DNA of 29,829 bases from an uncultured Ruminococcus sp. (GCA_937902395.1 CALGTV010000016.1:1-29829), one strand, 5' to 3'. Counted from the stretch's first letter, positions 13,564 to 21,445 are shown. Program-made: numbers and translations. Notes: generated by a model not told the origin, from the letters alone.

Positions 13564-16062
13564 ATGTTAAAGAGCAGAATAACACGAATCATAGCCGGAA
13601 TTATAGGCTGTGTAATGACTTTTTTATGTACTGCGGGTGCGGCAAGGCTATTCATAAAAAACGAGGAATTCTATAATTACATGGATGACCAGCAGCAGTA
13701 TGGAAATATTTCAAATCTGAATGAGATTTATCGTAAGCTTTTGATTGCAGGCTATATGTATATTAATCACCTTGACGAGAACGGGGATTATATCGGTTCT
13801 GAATATGCCGAAAAACAGACAATTTCTATATTGCAGGAAATGGGTGTCATGAACGAAGCTGGAGAACTTGACATTGACGGTCTGGGAGATTTCGAATATC
13901 GTGTAAGCGGCAAAGAATACGAATACTTCAACACTGACAAGACTCACAATGACCTTCTCAATGAATATTCCGTTGTTTATGTAAACGGTGAAGTTATGTG
14001 CAATAATAATTTACCTTGTTATTATGGTTCAGGTATGCTGAACTGGTTTACAACAAACTACGGTATGACATATTATTATTTTGACGGCAGAGGGTATGCA
14101 ATTTTTGACTTTGACACTAAAGACTGCGACAGCTATATTGACGAACTTGGTGCGACAATGTATTACAAGCTTGACGGTTCTACTCCACTTCCATATGGTT
14201 ATATTGATATGAGTAAATATATGGTTGTGGAGGACGAACATAGCTATTCCTTTGATGATAGTGATGCCACATACTACGACGGTGCAATGCAGGAAAATGG
14301 CAATTTTGTTGAGGAGACTATCATACGTGATGATGCGAATGAAGAACAAGTTTCCAACAATTCCGCAGCAGAAGTTACCGAAAATGTTGAAAATACGCTC
14401 CCTACAGTTTCTGTTACTGACGACGTTGTACCTGTGACAAATGCCAATGGTGAAAATGCTGAACTCACCACAATTCCTTTTGTTGATGAAACACAGTTCA
14501 CAAAGGAACAGATGCCGGAGGGCGATATAACAATCACAATTCGCCCAAGTGACGATATTATTGCGGAAGTTGAACAGTTTCTGGAAGCTGAAAAAGAACA
14601 TGATGAATTTGTAACCCGCGGACTTGTTGAGCTTATCCCCTTTGCTGTTGTAGCTGTTATCATGGCTGTATACGTACTTATAGCAGGAGGATACAGCAAA
14701 AAAGAAAAGAAATTCGTTCTTTCTGCTCCCGACAGAATTTTCGGGGAGCTTTACATCGGAATCGGTATACTTGCAACTATCTGTTTTGTATGTGCCATTG
14801 ACGGCATTGACGGAATAAAAGAATTCTTTGATACTTATTATTCATCTGATGTATTTTATATCTCCTGCGGAGTGGGCGCGGCTTTATACTTCGGTTTAAT
14901 GCTTCTTATTTTCAACAGCCTTGTTATACGTCTTAAATGCCGCAGTTTTATCAAGACAACCTTAATGTACAGAATTCTAATATGGTTTGGCAGACAAGCA
15001 AAAAAGCTTTGGAAATGCGGTGAGCAGGCACGAAAAGAGTTCTGTGAAAAAATGGTCAGCCGTGATATGCTCCGCAATGACAAATTTACAAGACGTTTTA
15101 TTCTTCGCACTATTGCAGCAGTTTTTATCGGGGGAATATCTCTCTTACTGGCGATTGCTGTCGGAGCTGATATGCTTATACCAATTTGCGGATTGATTAT
15201 TCTTGCAGGCTATATCTATTTCAGCCTTGCTGATTTCAAGGCTATACAGCGCCTTAACGAGCATATTTCCGCAGTAAATTCGGGAGATTATACAGCTCGT
15301 GTTGAAGCTCTTGATTCTCCCATATATGTGCCGACGGAAAAACTTAACAACATTTCAACAGGCATACAGGGAACTGTTGAAAAACAGGTGAAATCCGAGA
15401 GAATGAAAATTGAACTTGTAACAAATGTATCCCACGATTTAAAAACACCGCTGACTTCAATTATAAGCTATATTGACCTTTTATCTGCGGAGGAGCTTCC
15501 TCCTGCGGCAAGAGACTATGTGACAATAATTGAGGGTAAATCACAGAGACTTAAAACAATGGTTGCAGATTTATTTGACCTTGCAAAAGCTACAAGCCGC
15601 ACCGATGTGCAGGCAGAGGAAATTGACGCAGTAGTTCTTACAAGACAGGTTTTGGGGGATTTAGCCGATAAAATTGAGACATCAGGCAGAACGCTGAAAA
15701 GCGATATACAGGCAGAATCCGCGCCGATTAACGCAGACGGAAAGAAAATGTATCGTGTATTTCAGAACGTTATTGACAATGCGCTTAAATATTCTATGGA
15801 AGGGACAAGGGTATATCTCACCCTTAAAAGAGAAAATGGGGTATGCAGTATCACAGTGAAAAATATTGCAAGCTATGAAATGACATTCAGCCCTGACGAA
15901 ATAACTGAGCGATTCACAAGGGGGGACGAATCCAGAAGTACAGAGGGCAACGGTCTCGGACTTTCCATAGCCAAAAGCTTTACAGAAGCTTGCGGCGGTA
16001 CATTCAGAGTTGATATCGACGGAGATGTATTTGCGGCGGTTATTGAAATGCCATGTTTATAA
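13564..16062 (+). CDS. Large membrane sensor histidine kinase
   Basis: An 832-aa sensor kinase. One N-terminal membrane segment (about 8-29) is followed by a large Asp/Glu/Tyr-rich extracytoplasmic region (about 30-355). Then come at least five membrane segments (for example LIPFAVVAVIMAVYVLIAG, LYIGIGILATICFVCAI and IAAVFIGGISLLLAIAVGA), a short HAMP-like linker, and the catalytic core: H-box His624 in SHDLKTPLTS, N-box QNVIDNALKYS around 735-744 and G-box GNGLGLS near 795. AAGGA precedes the ATG, and the gene is co-transcribed with the response regulator. The extracytoplasmic region includes a T/E/V-rich low-complexity stretch around 255-330. The ligand is unknown; cell-envelope or antibiotic sensing would be typical but is only inference. 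Confidence 0.92.
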   Translation: MLKSRITRIIAGIIGCVMTFLCTAGAARLFIKNEEFYNYMDDQQQYGNISNLNEIYRKLLIAGYMYINHLDENGDYIGSEYAEKQTISILQEMGVMNEAGELDIDGLGDFEYRVSGKEYEYFNTDKTHNDLLNEYSVVYVNGEVMCNNNLPCYYGSGMLNWFTTNYGMTYYYFDGRGYAIFDFDTKDCDSYIDELGATMYYKLDGSTPLPYGYIDMSKYMVVEDEHSYSFDDSDATYYDGAMQENGNFVEETIIRDDANEEQVSNNSAAEVTENVENTLPTVSVTDDVVPVTNANGENAELTTIPFVDETQFTKEQMPEGDITITIRPSDDIIAEVEQFLEAEKEHDEFVTRGLVELIPFAVVAVIMAVYVLIAGGYSKKEKKFVLSAPDRIFGELYIGIGILATICFVCAIDGIDGIKEFFDTYYSSDVFYISCGVGAALYFGLMLLIFNSLVIRLKCRSFIKTTLMYRILIWFGRQAKKLWKCGEQARKEFCEKMVSRDMLRNDKFTRRFILRTIAAVFIGGISLLLAIAVGADMLIPICGLIILAGYIYFSLADFKAIQRLNEHISAVNSGDYTARVEALDSPIYVPTEKLNNISTGIQGTVEKQVKSERMKIELVTNVSHDLKTPLTSIISYIDLLSAEELPPAARDYVTIIEGKSQRLKTMVADLFDLAKATSRTDVQAEEIDAVVLTRQVLGDLADKIETSGRTLKSDIQAESAPINADGKKMYRVFQNVIDNALKYSMEGTRVYLTLKRENGVCSITVKNIASYEMTFSPDEITERFTRGDESRSTEGNGLGLSIAKSFTEACGGTFRVDIDGDVFAAVIEMPCL

Positions 16063-16069
16063 TACGTAA

Positions 16070-16094
16070 AAAGGACGGATTTTTTCCGTCCTTT
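16070..16094 (+). terminator. Terminator of the two-component operon
   Basis: AAAGGACGG and CCGTCCTTT form a 9-bp perfect stem around a T-rich 7-nt loop, 8 bp after the kinase stop codon. Confidence 0.75.
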
Positions 16095-16122
16095 CAATAT
16101 AAACTTTGCAATAGGTAATTTT

Positions 16123-16236
16123 AAGGGGACGCTCTCACTTGCAGAGCGCTTGAACGCTATGTGGGACGCTGTCCCACACCCTGCCAGAGACGCCGTCTCT
16201 GGACTCTGCTAAAGGGTTTCACCCTTTAGAATCCCT
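16123..16236. repeat. Hairpin-rich interspersed repeat, copy 1
   Basis: This copy starts with GGGGACGCTCTC and ends with TAGAATCCCTT. It contains successive perfect hairpins: GTGGGAC-GCT-GTCCCAC (16161-16177), CCAGAGACG/CGTCTCTGG (16184-16202) and CTAAAGGGT-TTC-ACCCTTTAG (16209-16229). Related copies lie at 17557-17635 and 18768-18863. It has no coding capacity. Confidence 0.75.
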
Positions 16237-16249
16237 TATTATCTATTTT

Positions 16250-16495
16250 TTATAAAAGTGATGCCAAACATACCTTTTCGCTTACTATAACCACTTTTGT
16301 CTCATAAGAATACTGGCTTAAATGAAGTCTTTCGAGTTCCTTTTCAGCCTCCCTGAACGTTGGAAATACCTTTGTATTAAGCTTTTCATCACAAAGATAT
16401 GCACCTGTGCCAGTGTTGCGGATAACATAGCTTAACTTGTATCTCTGCTTGTGATTCGACTGAATGGTCTTGTCTGCAAAATTTTTTCTGTTCAT
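16250..16495 (-). CDS. Hypothetical 81-aa protein
   Basis: An 81-aa basic protein without membrane segments. GGAGG lies eight bases before the ATG, and a perfect consensus promoter stands about 45 bp upstream, so it is very likely expressed. The body reads like a small alpha/beta domain (YKLSYVIRNTGTGAYLCDE, then FPTFREAEKELERLHL and YSYETKVVIVSE), but I cannot name a family. It is divergent from the S24 repressor gene at 16771 and shares an operator-rich interval with it, so the repressor probably controls it. Confidence 0.7.
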   Translation of the reverse strand: MNRKNFADKTIQSNHKQRYKLSYVIRNTGTGAYLCDEKLNTKVFPTFREAEKELERLHLSQYSYETKVVIVSEKVCLASLL

Positions 16496-16526
16496 GGTTT
16501 ATACCTCCGTAACTTTTTGTGGAATT

Positions 16527-16570
16527 TTCTTCAACAACCATATTATACCATGCTGTTGAAGAAATGTCAA
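16527..16570 (-). promoter_or_regulatory. Consensus promoter overlapped by a 10-bp palindrome
   Basis: On the minus strand TTGACA (16565-16570), 17 nt, TATAAT (16542-16547) drive the 81-aa gene. TTCTTCAACA (16527-16536) and TGTTGAAGAA (16554-16563) form a perfect inverted repeat around the -10 box. Further TGTTGA/TCAACA boxes lie at 16567-16572, 16677-16682, 16698-16703 and 16748-16753. They are probably operators of the adjacent S24 repressor. Confidence 0.7.
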
Positions 16571-16699
16571 CAGGTTTTTGAAATTTATTCTCGTTTTTCT
16601 AAAGTTTAGCATTAATGACAAATATTAGTGCTCAATACAGATGTTAATACTGCAATATGCTGATTTTAAACATCTATGTTGATAAATTCTCAAAAGTTG

Positions 16700-16728
16700 T
16701 TGACAAATATTAAACAGCATGTTATAAT
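16700..16728 (+). promoter_or_regulatory. Consensus promoter of the S24 repressor gene
   Basis: TTGACA (16700-16705), exactly 17 nt, TATAAT (16723-16728). A TGTTGA box overlaps the -35 element and another (TCAACA) lies between promoter and start codon, suggesting autorepression. Confidence 0.75.
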
Positions 16729-16770
16729 AAAGTAAATAGAAAAAGTATCAACACAAAGGAGTTGCTTTTT

Positions 16771-17415
16771 ATGGCTGATATTGGCACTATCATTAAAAAC
16801 CGACGCACTGAACTGGGTATGACTCAGGATGAACTCGCCGAAAAAACCGGCTACAAAACAAGGTCGTCTATTAATAAAATTGAAAAGGGCTTCAACGACT
16901 TGCCTCGCAATAAAATTGAGCTATTCGCCAAGGCTTTGAATGTGCCTCAGGCGTATTTTCTCAGCGATGAGCCTCAGGACATGACGCTTGAGGATTTGTG
17001 CGAAAAATACAGCAATATCCGTCCCATAAGCATGAAACGCTTTCCGCTGCTTGGCGAAATTGCCTGCGGTGAGCCGATTTTTGCCGATGAGGATAAAAAC
17101 AGCTACGTTATGGCAGATATGGATATTGCCGCTGATTTCTGCCTCCGTGCAAAAGGTGACAGCATGATAAATGCCCGTATTAATGACGGCGATTTAGTTT
17201 TTATCCGCGAAATGCCTATGGTTGACAACGGGGATATCGCCGCTGTTATCATTGATGATGAGGCTACGCTGAAAAAAGTGTACTATTATCCCGAAAAATC
17301 AAGACTTGTGCTTTTCCCTGAAAATCCGCGGTATGAGCCATTTGTGTACACGGGCGAGGAGCTTAATTCTATCCGTATTCTCGGTAAGGCGGTTTATTTT
17401 ATGAGTTCGCTTTGA
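16771..17415 (+). CDS. LexA/CI-like repressor with S24 peptidase domain
   Basis: A 214-aa protein. Residues 5-65 form an XRE helix-turn-helix (IGTIIKNRRTELGMTQDELA, TRSSINKIEKG, LFAKALNV). Residues about 90-210 form an S24 self-cleaving domain with probable catalytic Ser131 (AKGDSMINA) and Lys168 (EATLKKVYY). The expected cleavage position is Cys99-Gly100 in EIACGEP, in place of the more common Ala-Gly. The start at 16771 follows AGGAG by nine bases. Like phage CI proteins it should be inactivated by RecA-stimulated autocleavage after DNA damage, releasing its targets. Possible targets are itself, the divergent 81-aa gene and, more speculatively, the lysis cassette at 18887-19906. It may be a survivor of a lost prophage. 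Confidence 0.9.
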   Translation: MADIGTIIKNRRTELGMTQDELAEKTGYKTRSSINKIEKGFNDLPRNKIELFAKALNVPQAYFLSDEPQDMTLEDLCEKYSNIRPISMKRFPLLGEIACGEPIFADEDKNSYVMADMDIAADFCLRAKGDSMINARINDGDLVFIREMPMVDNGDIAAVIIDDEATLKKVYYYPEKSRLVLFPENPRYEPFVYTGEELNSIRILGKAVYFMSSL

Positions 17416-17442
17416 TTTTATCAGCGCAAATATGTATTTTTC

Positions 17443-17476
17443 AGTGGGTGAGCGATGCTCGCCCACTACTTTTTTT
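17443..17476 (+). terminator. Terminator of the S24 repressor gene
   Basis: AGTGGGTGAGC-GAT-GCTCGCCCACT is an 11-bp stem (one G-U) followed by a 7-nt T-run. Confidence 0.85.
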
Positions 17477-17499
17477 GCTGTATTATGTTGTTTATTATC

Positions 17500-17520
17500 G
17501 GGGCAATTTGATATCGCCCC
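17500..17520. terminator. Small hairpin resembling the terminator at 18606
   Basis: GGGGC-AATTTGATATC-GCCCC differs by one base from the core of the strong hairpin at 18612-18632, so the two belong to one repeat type. It has no T-run and terminator activity is doubtful. Confidence 0.4.
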
Positions 17521-17556
17521 TCAGTCTGTCGAAAAGGTTTCAATAAGATTATTTTA

Positions 17557-17635
17557 TGGGGACGCTCTCTCTTGCAGAGTGCCTGAATGCTATGCAGTGC
17601 TTTGCTCTGGACTTTGCTAAAGAGTTCAAGTTTCA
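17557..17635. repeat. Hairpin-rich interspersed repeat, copy 2 (degenerate)
   Basis: This copy shares GGGGACGCTCTC, TTGCAGAG and CTCTGGACT-TGCTAAAG with copy 1 but lacks the middle hairpins. It lies in the gene-free interval 17477-17873. Confidence 0.6.
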
Positions 17636-17810
17636 ATGATGGTTCAAAAGATATATGTTAATTATATGACGATATATTTAACTTTTTTGCTGTTTTTGTG
17701 TATATAAGTTTCTTGCGTTGGTAAAATCGAATGCTGTTATTTAGAAACATTTTATACATGAAATTTTGTCAACCTAATGAAACAAATGTTTTTTAAGATG
17801 CAAAATATAG

Positions 17811-17816
17811 TATAAT
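17811..17816 (+). promoter_or_regulatory. Probable -10 box of the small dockerin gene
   Basis: TATAAT lies 57 bp before the start codon. The position 17 nt upstream (TGTTTT) is a poor -35 box, so the promoter is weak or depends on an activator. Confidence 0.45.
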
Positions 17817-17873
17817 AATTAACAGAGTCGTCGACAACTCAGAACTAAATAATTTGAAAAGGATATTATTAAA

Positions 17874-18575
17874 ATGAAAAAAACTTTTAGAAAAATTACT
17901 GCTTCAATCACAGCAGCACTTCTCTGCGCACTTCCACTTGCCAATGCACTCACAGCAGGTGCAGTTGCTAAATCAGACGCACGTTATACATACAGAAAGG
18001 TTTTTGCAGTTTCATCAGCTAAGAATATTGATCGTCTCGTAATCGGTCTTTCTTGCAAAACAACCAACACTGACGCACCAACTGCAAGCCAATTAGCAAG
18101 CGGTATTCTTCAGAACACCGGTGGCGGTGCTCCTGGAGTATATGCCGGCGGCGCTAATTTCTATCCTTCAAATCACAATGTAGTGGGCGGTCTTGTATCT
18201 TTCCACACACACTGCAATTCTCCTTCTGACTACAAGGAGATAAGCGTAACAAACTTAGCATACGATCCTAACGGCAAACTTATAACAAATGCAGTATCAG
18301 CTAGTCCTACATTCCTCGTTGGAGATATTAACCTTGACAAGAAAGTTAACGAAGCTGACTACCAGATTCTTCACGCTGGTATTAATAAATATGCTCCTAA
18401 TTCTTCCAGATATAAGTTCAGCTATTTTGGATATCTGAATGTATCTGTCGGCAACGTTTCAAAAAACTATTCTGGTTATGCACTCGACATCAACAATGAC
18501 GGATATTTGAGCAAAGCTGATGATGCAATGTTCATCGAATACTTAGAGGGTGATATTAAAAGATTTGCTGAATAA
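17874..18575 (+). CDS. Secreted dockerin-containing protein
   Basis: A 233-aa protein. Residues 1-31 are a signal peptide (KKTFRKI, then ASITAALLCALPLANALTAG). The middle (about 35-145) is a Gly/Ser/Asn-rich domain with VSFHTHCNSPSDYKEISVTN that I cannot name. The C-terminus is a type I dockerin-like pair of calcium-binding loops, GDINLDKKVNEADY near 149 and LDINNDGYLSKADD near 207, separated by a longer linker than usual. AAGGAT lies 11 bases before the ATG. It is probably secreted and docked on a cohesin-bearing scaffoldin at the cell surface. No glycosidase catalytic motif is visible, so the middle domain could be a structural or binding module. Confidence 0.85.
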   Translation: MKKTFRKITASITAALLCALPLANALTAGAVAKSDARYTYRKVFAVSSAKNIDRLVIGLSCKTTNTDAPTASQLASGILQNTGGGAPGVYAGGANFYPSNHNVVGGLVSFHTHCNSPSDYKEISVTNLAYDPNGKLITNAVSASPTFLVGDINLDKKVNEADYQILHAGINKYAPNSSRYKFSYFGYLNVSVGNVSKNYSGYALDINNDGYLSKADDAMFIEYLEGDIKRFAE

Positions 18576-18605
18576 GATATTGTACTAACTATATTTAATT
18601 AAAAA

Positions 18606-18638
18606 AACTAAGGGGCGATTTGATATCGCCCCTTAGTT
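18606..18638. terminator. Strong bidirectional terminator
   Basis: AACTAAGGGGCGAT and ATCGCCCCTTAGTT form a 14-bp perfect stem with a 5-nt loop, flanked by an A-run on the left (T-run on the minus strand). It ends the dockerin gene and shields it from minus-strand transcription. Confidence 0.8.
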
Positions 18639-18767
18639 TGTAAAAAAAGGGGTTTTTACGCACGGGCGCACAGGAATGCACCTCTACGAATTGGCTATTT
18701 TGCGTCGTTTCGTGTATAGACGAATTATGTTCATTATTTTGAAACGGAATTATGTTGTGATGTTTTT

Positions 18768-18863
18768 TAGGGGACGCTGTCCCACACCCTGCCTTGATGC
18801 CAGCGGGGGCTCCCCGCCGCTGTCTCTGGACTCTGCTAAAAGGTTTCACCCTTTAGAATCCCA
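18768..18863. repeat. Hairpin-rich interspersed repeat, copy 3
   Basis: GGGGACGCTGTCCCACACCC at the left, a middle hairpin AGCGGGG-GCT-CCCCGCCGCT, then TCTCTGGACTCTGCTAAA and TTTCACCCTTTAGAATCCC. The outer parts match copy 1 closely while the middle hairpin sequence is replaced by a different palindrome, which suggests conserved RNA or DNA folding rather than conserved sequence. Confidence 0.7.
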
Positions 18864-18886
18864 TTTTATTTAAGGAACCCCTTTAG

Positions 18887-19435
18887 TTATAGCTTTTCAA
18901 GAGTTAATTTATACTTTATTCCGTCTATTTCTACTGTTCCTGTTTTTACTTCACCTTTGCGCTTTACATCAGGGAAATAATCGTAAAAATCGTCGCACAC
19001 GCTCGATTCTGTTCCTCCCGGAACTGCTTCATCTCCGTACCACTTACTGCCGCTTCGTACATCTACATGAACTGCTGTGTATGTACGGTCTATGTTGGCT
19101 ATGCCGCCAAATCCTATATTCTGCGCCATACAGCAAACTTCACCTGCCGAAATAATTCCTCCCTGCTTATTATAGCAGACTATATCCGCCGCCATGCCCT
19201 TGGTATGCATTCCGCTGCCGTTTCCTCCTACTGCGATATCGTGATTTGCACAGCGATAGCCTGAGTTGACAATAATCATTGAACAATCAAGCTTTTTAAA
19301 CAATACTTCAAGCTTTTCAACCAGCCCTGTATTTAAAATTGTAGGATGTTCGCCTCCACATTTACAGCGGAATTCGCTTAAATCAAAATGCTCACTGAGT
19401 TTAAGATTGCCTTTTTCATTATATGTTTTATTCAT
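18887..19435 (-). CDS. M15 family peptidase (phage endolysin-type)
   Basis: A 182-aa protein of the peptidase M15A type, zinc D-Ala-D-Ala/L-Ala-D-Glu carboxypeptidase-like. Zinc ligands are His77 and Asp84 in MHTKGMAADI and His123 in AVHVDVR, and SGYRCANHD at 58-66 is typical of the family. The C-terminal 45 residues (from about 138) are less conserved and may bind cell wall. The start at 19435 has AGGAGG six bases upstream, five codons after an alternative ATG. There is no signal peptide, so export would need the holin-like protein encoded just upstream. It is the last gene of a three-gene minus-strand cassette typical of phage lysis modules. Confidence 0.88.
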   Translation of the reverse strand: MNKTYNEKGNLKLSEHFDLSEFRCKCGGEHPTILNTGLVEKLEVLFKKLDCSMIIVNSGYRCANHDIAVGGNGSGMHTKGMAADIVCYNKQGGIISAGEVCCMAQNIGFGGIANIDRTYTAVHVDVRSGSKWYGDEAVPGGTESSVCDDFYDYFPDVKRKGEVKTGTVEIDGIKYKLTLEKL

Positions 19436-19446
19436 TATATTCCTCC

Positions 19447-19638
19447 TCATTTTTCCGTTGTTTTCTGACTATTCTTCTGATACTGCACTCCGAAATAAAA
19501 TGCAATTATTGTCGTGAATACAGTCAGAAACTGCTCTGATGATACTTGTCCGCTTAGCGATAATTCACTGAATACAGCTGTCAGGCTAAGAGTTATTATA
19601 CTCTTCACCTCAAAAAGTCTTATTATTTTCTCTTTCAT
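19447..19638 (-). CDS. Small phage holin-like membrane protein
   Basis: A 63-aa protein with two hydrophobic segments (VKSIITLSLTAVFSELSL and FLTVFTTIIAFYFGVQY) and a charged tail (QKNSQKTTEK), as in small holins of Clostridium and Bacillus phages. GGAGG stands 10 bases before the ATG at 19638. It overlaps the upstream gene by 29 bp and ends 11 bp before the peptidase start, so the three genes are translationally linked. It should permeabilise the membrane for the M15 peptidase. Confidence 0.75.
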   Translation of the reverse strand: MKEKIIRLFEVKSIITLSLTAVFSELSLSGQVSSEQFLTVFTTIIAFYFGVQYQKNSQKTTEK

Positions 19639-19906
19639 GCTCCACAACCTCCAGTCGTCTTGTCAATTCCTCGATTCTCTCTTTGAGAATTGGAATCCTC
19701 TCGGCAAAGTTATTATGCTTGTCCACTTTTTTCTCAAGCTGTTCAATGCGGTAATTTGTCAGCTTGGAACTCACAACAATACCGCATAGCGACCCTGCAA
19801 GAGTTCCAACCAGCGATATTAATGCTACTATTACTGTGCTTGTAATCTTAATCAACTCCTTTCCGAAAGCAAAATATTTCCTTCCCAAAAATATTTTCCC
19901 CTCCAT
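19610..19906 (-). CDS. XhlA-like membrane protein with coiled coil
   Basis: A 98-aa protein with a hydrophobic segment at about 20-45 (STVIVALISLVGTLAGSLCG) followed by a coiled coil (RIEQLEKKVDKHN, then LKERIEELTRRLEVVEHE). This resembles XhlA-type haemolysin/holin partners, though XhlA itself has the membrane segment at the other end. The start is uncertain: the ATG at 19906 has no ribosome site, while AAAGGAG occurs 14 codons into the frame, close to a TTG and an ATT. It is the first gene of the lysis cassette. Confidence 0.65.
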   Translation of the reverse strand: MEGKIFLGRKYFAFGKELIKITSTVIVALISLVGTLAGSLCGIVVSSKLTNYRIEQLEKKVDKHNNFAERIPILKERIEELTRRLEVVEHERENNKTF

Positions 19907-19942
19907 AATAGGGCTGAAATGGGCAATTTTCCAACGGAAAAA

Positions 19943-19986
19943 TGTTGATTATTGAAAAATAATTTTTATTTTCTACTTTTTCAACA
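19943..19986 (-). promoter_or_regulatory. Possible operator before the lysis cassette
   Basis: TGTTGA (19943-19948) and TCAACA (19981-19986) form an inverted pair 37-80 bp upstream of the cassette. On the minus strand the second box reads TGTTGAAAAA, nine of ten bases identical to the palindrome arm at 16554-16563. A weak promoter, TTGAAA-17-TATTTT, overlaps it. The rest of 19907-20190 is AT-rich with no gene. Confidence 0.4.
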
Positions 19987-20190
19987 ATTACAAACAGCAT
20001 TTTTTATTATTATCCTCTAAAATTTACAGTTAATTATGTTTCGAGTATTAGTTATATGATTTTGTTATTTAAACTCAAAATAATCCCTTTTGCAAGAAAT
20101 TATTCTGAACTTTTTTGAAATTTTTTTCGTTATAATGTAATTATCAAATATTGCGAAATTGTTGTCTTTTGCTGTTTTCTTGAAATCTAA

Positions 20191-20219
20191 TTGACAACTT
20201 TTAATTGTAGATGTATAAT
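20191..20219 (+). promoter_or_regulatory. Perfect sigma-A promoter of the LRR-dockerin gene
   Basis: TTGACA (20191-20196), 17 nt, TATAAT (20214-20219), 38 bp before the start codon. Confidence 0.85.
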
Positions 20220-20257
20220 TAATATATATAATATTTTTAAATTTAAAGGGGATTTCT

Positions 20258-21289
20258 ATGAAAACTAAAAGAATCAGAACTGCTATTGCAGCATCAACAA
20301 TACTTGCTATGGCAAGCACAGGATTTATTTCCTTTAACTCTTTCGAAAAGCACATTTTAACTGCAAGCGCGGCTGATATCGTTGCTTCCGGCGAATGCGG
20401 CGCTGAGGGTGACAATATCCTGTGGGAATTTGACAGCGAGGGAAAGCTGACTATCAGCGGAACAGGCAAAATGGCTGACTGGTCATTGCAGCAGCCTTGG
20501 TCTGACAACGCTTTTCAAGTAGCTGCTGTTGAAATAAGCGACGGTATTACATACATCGGCAATTATGCATTCAGTAACTGTATGCAAATTAAATCTGTAT
20601 CAATTCCGGACAGCGTATCAAGCATCGGTGAATATGCATTCAATAACTGTAGAAGTATGACATCTGTATCTATCCCGAACACTGTTACAAGTATAGGGCA
20701 ATACGCTTTTTTCGATTGTCAGAGCTTAACTTCTATTACAATTCCTGATAGTGTTACTTTTCTTGAAACATCTGTTTTTTATGACTGCTTTAGTCTGACT
20801 TCCGTTACTCTTTCTGAAAATGTTCAATCAATTAAGTTCGGCGCATTACAGAATTGCCAAAATCTTGATTCTGTAACAATTACAAATCCGAATTGCCAGA
20901 TTTATGACTATAATGCTACAATTTGCAATAGCTTTGACTATAAAACAGACATAACTCTTTTCAGCGGCACTATCTATGGCTATGGGGGTTCAACTGCTCA
21001 GGCATATGCCGAAAAGTACAACAAAAAATTTGCTGTAATCGGCGCTGAAAAGCCTGCCGCAGCTGATTTGGGCGATGTGAATGCTGACGGCTCTGTTGAT
21101 GCCTCCGATGCTTCACTTGTTCTTGCGGAATATGCAAAAATTCAGACAGGCGGTACAGCTGAATTTACAGACTCCGAAACAAAATCCGCTGATGTAAATA
21201 GCGATACTGTTGTTGACGCTTCTGATGCTTCTAAAATCCTTGCATACTATGCAATGGTTTCTACCGGTAAACAGCCTTCATGGAATTGA
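20258..21289 (+). CDS. Secreted leucine-rich-repeat (BspA-type) dockerin protein
   Basis: A 343-aa protein. Residues 1-38 are a signal peptide (KTKRIRT, then AIAASTILAMASTGFI, ending TASAAD). Residues about 90-220 contain about five LRR_5/BspA-type repeats with consensus IPDSVTSIGxYAFxxCxSLTSVTI. A 'GGSTAQAYAEKYN' end-cap follows, typical of this family, and residues about 272-340 form a type I dockerin with two near-identical loops (DVNADGSVDASDASLVLAEY and DVNSDTVVDASDASKILAYY). AAAGGGG lies eight bases before the ATG. It is expected to sit on a scaffoldin at the cell surface. BspA-type repeats usually mediate adhesion or protein binding, so it is probably not catalytic. It converges on the GH44 gene with a shared terminator. 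Confidence 0.9.
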   Translation: MKTKRIRTAIAASTILAMASTGFISFNSFEKHILTASAADIVASGECGAEGDNILWEFDSEGKLTISGTGKMADWSLQQPWSDNAFQVAAVEISDGITYIGNYAFSNCMQIKSVSIPDSVSSIGEYAFNNCRSMTSVSIPNTVTSIGQYAFFDCQSLTSITIPDSVTFLETSVFYDCFSLTSVTLSENVQSIKFGALQNCQNLDSVTITNPNCQIYDYNATICNSFDYKTDITLFSGTIYGYGGSTAQAYAEKYNKKFAVIGAEKPAAADLGDVNADGSVDASDASLVLAEYAKIQTGGTAEFTDSETKSADVNSDTVVDASDASKILAYYAMVSTGKQPSWN

Positions 21290-21349
21290 TATCGCACAGA
21301 GCTTGCGCGAAATATACATGCCTATTCCAAAGGCATGCTTGAATAAAAA

Positions 21350-21392
21350 AACAAAGCAGTATCACACCAAATTGTGCGATACTGCTTTGTTT
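21350..21392. terminator. Bidirectional terminator between convergent dockerin genes
   Basis: ACAAAGCAGTATC and GATACTGCTTTGT form a 13-bp perfect stem with A-runs on the left and TTTTG on the right, so it suits both the LRR-dockerin gene and the GH44 gene. Confidence 0.85.
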
Positions 21393-21445
21393 TGTCCGTC
21401 TTATCGGAACATTTATTTGGGAAGTAATGATAGAATGTGATTTTC

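Noticed and set aside
14029..14699. Long open frames antisense to the histidine kinase gene
   Set aside because: They have no start signals, have biased composition, and lie wholly opposite a well-supported kinase gene.
16771..19906. Complete prophage between the S24 repressor and the lysis genes
   Set aside because: No integrase, capsid, tail, portal or terminase genes lie between them, and dockerin and repeat sequences intervene.
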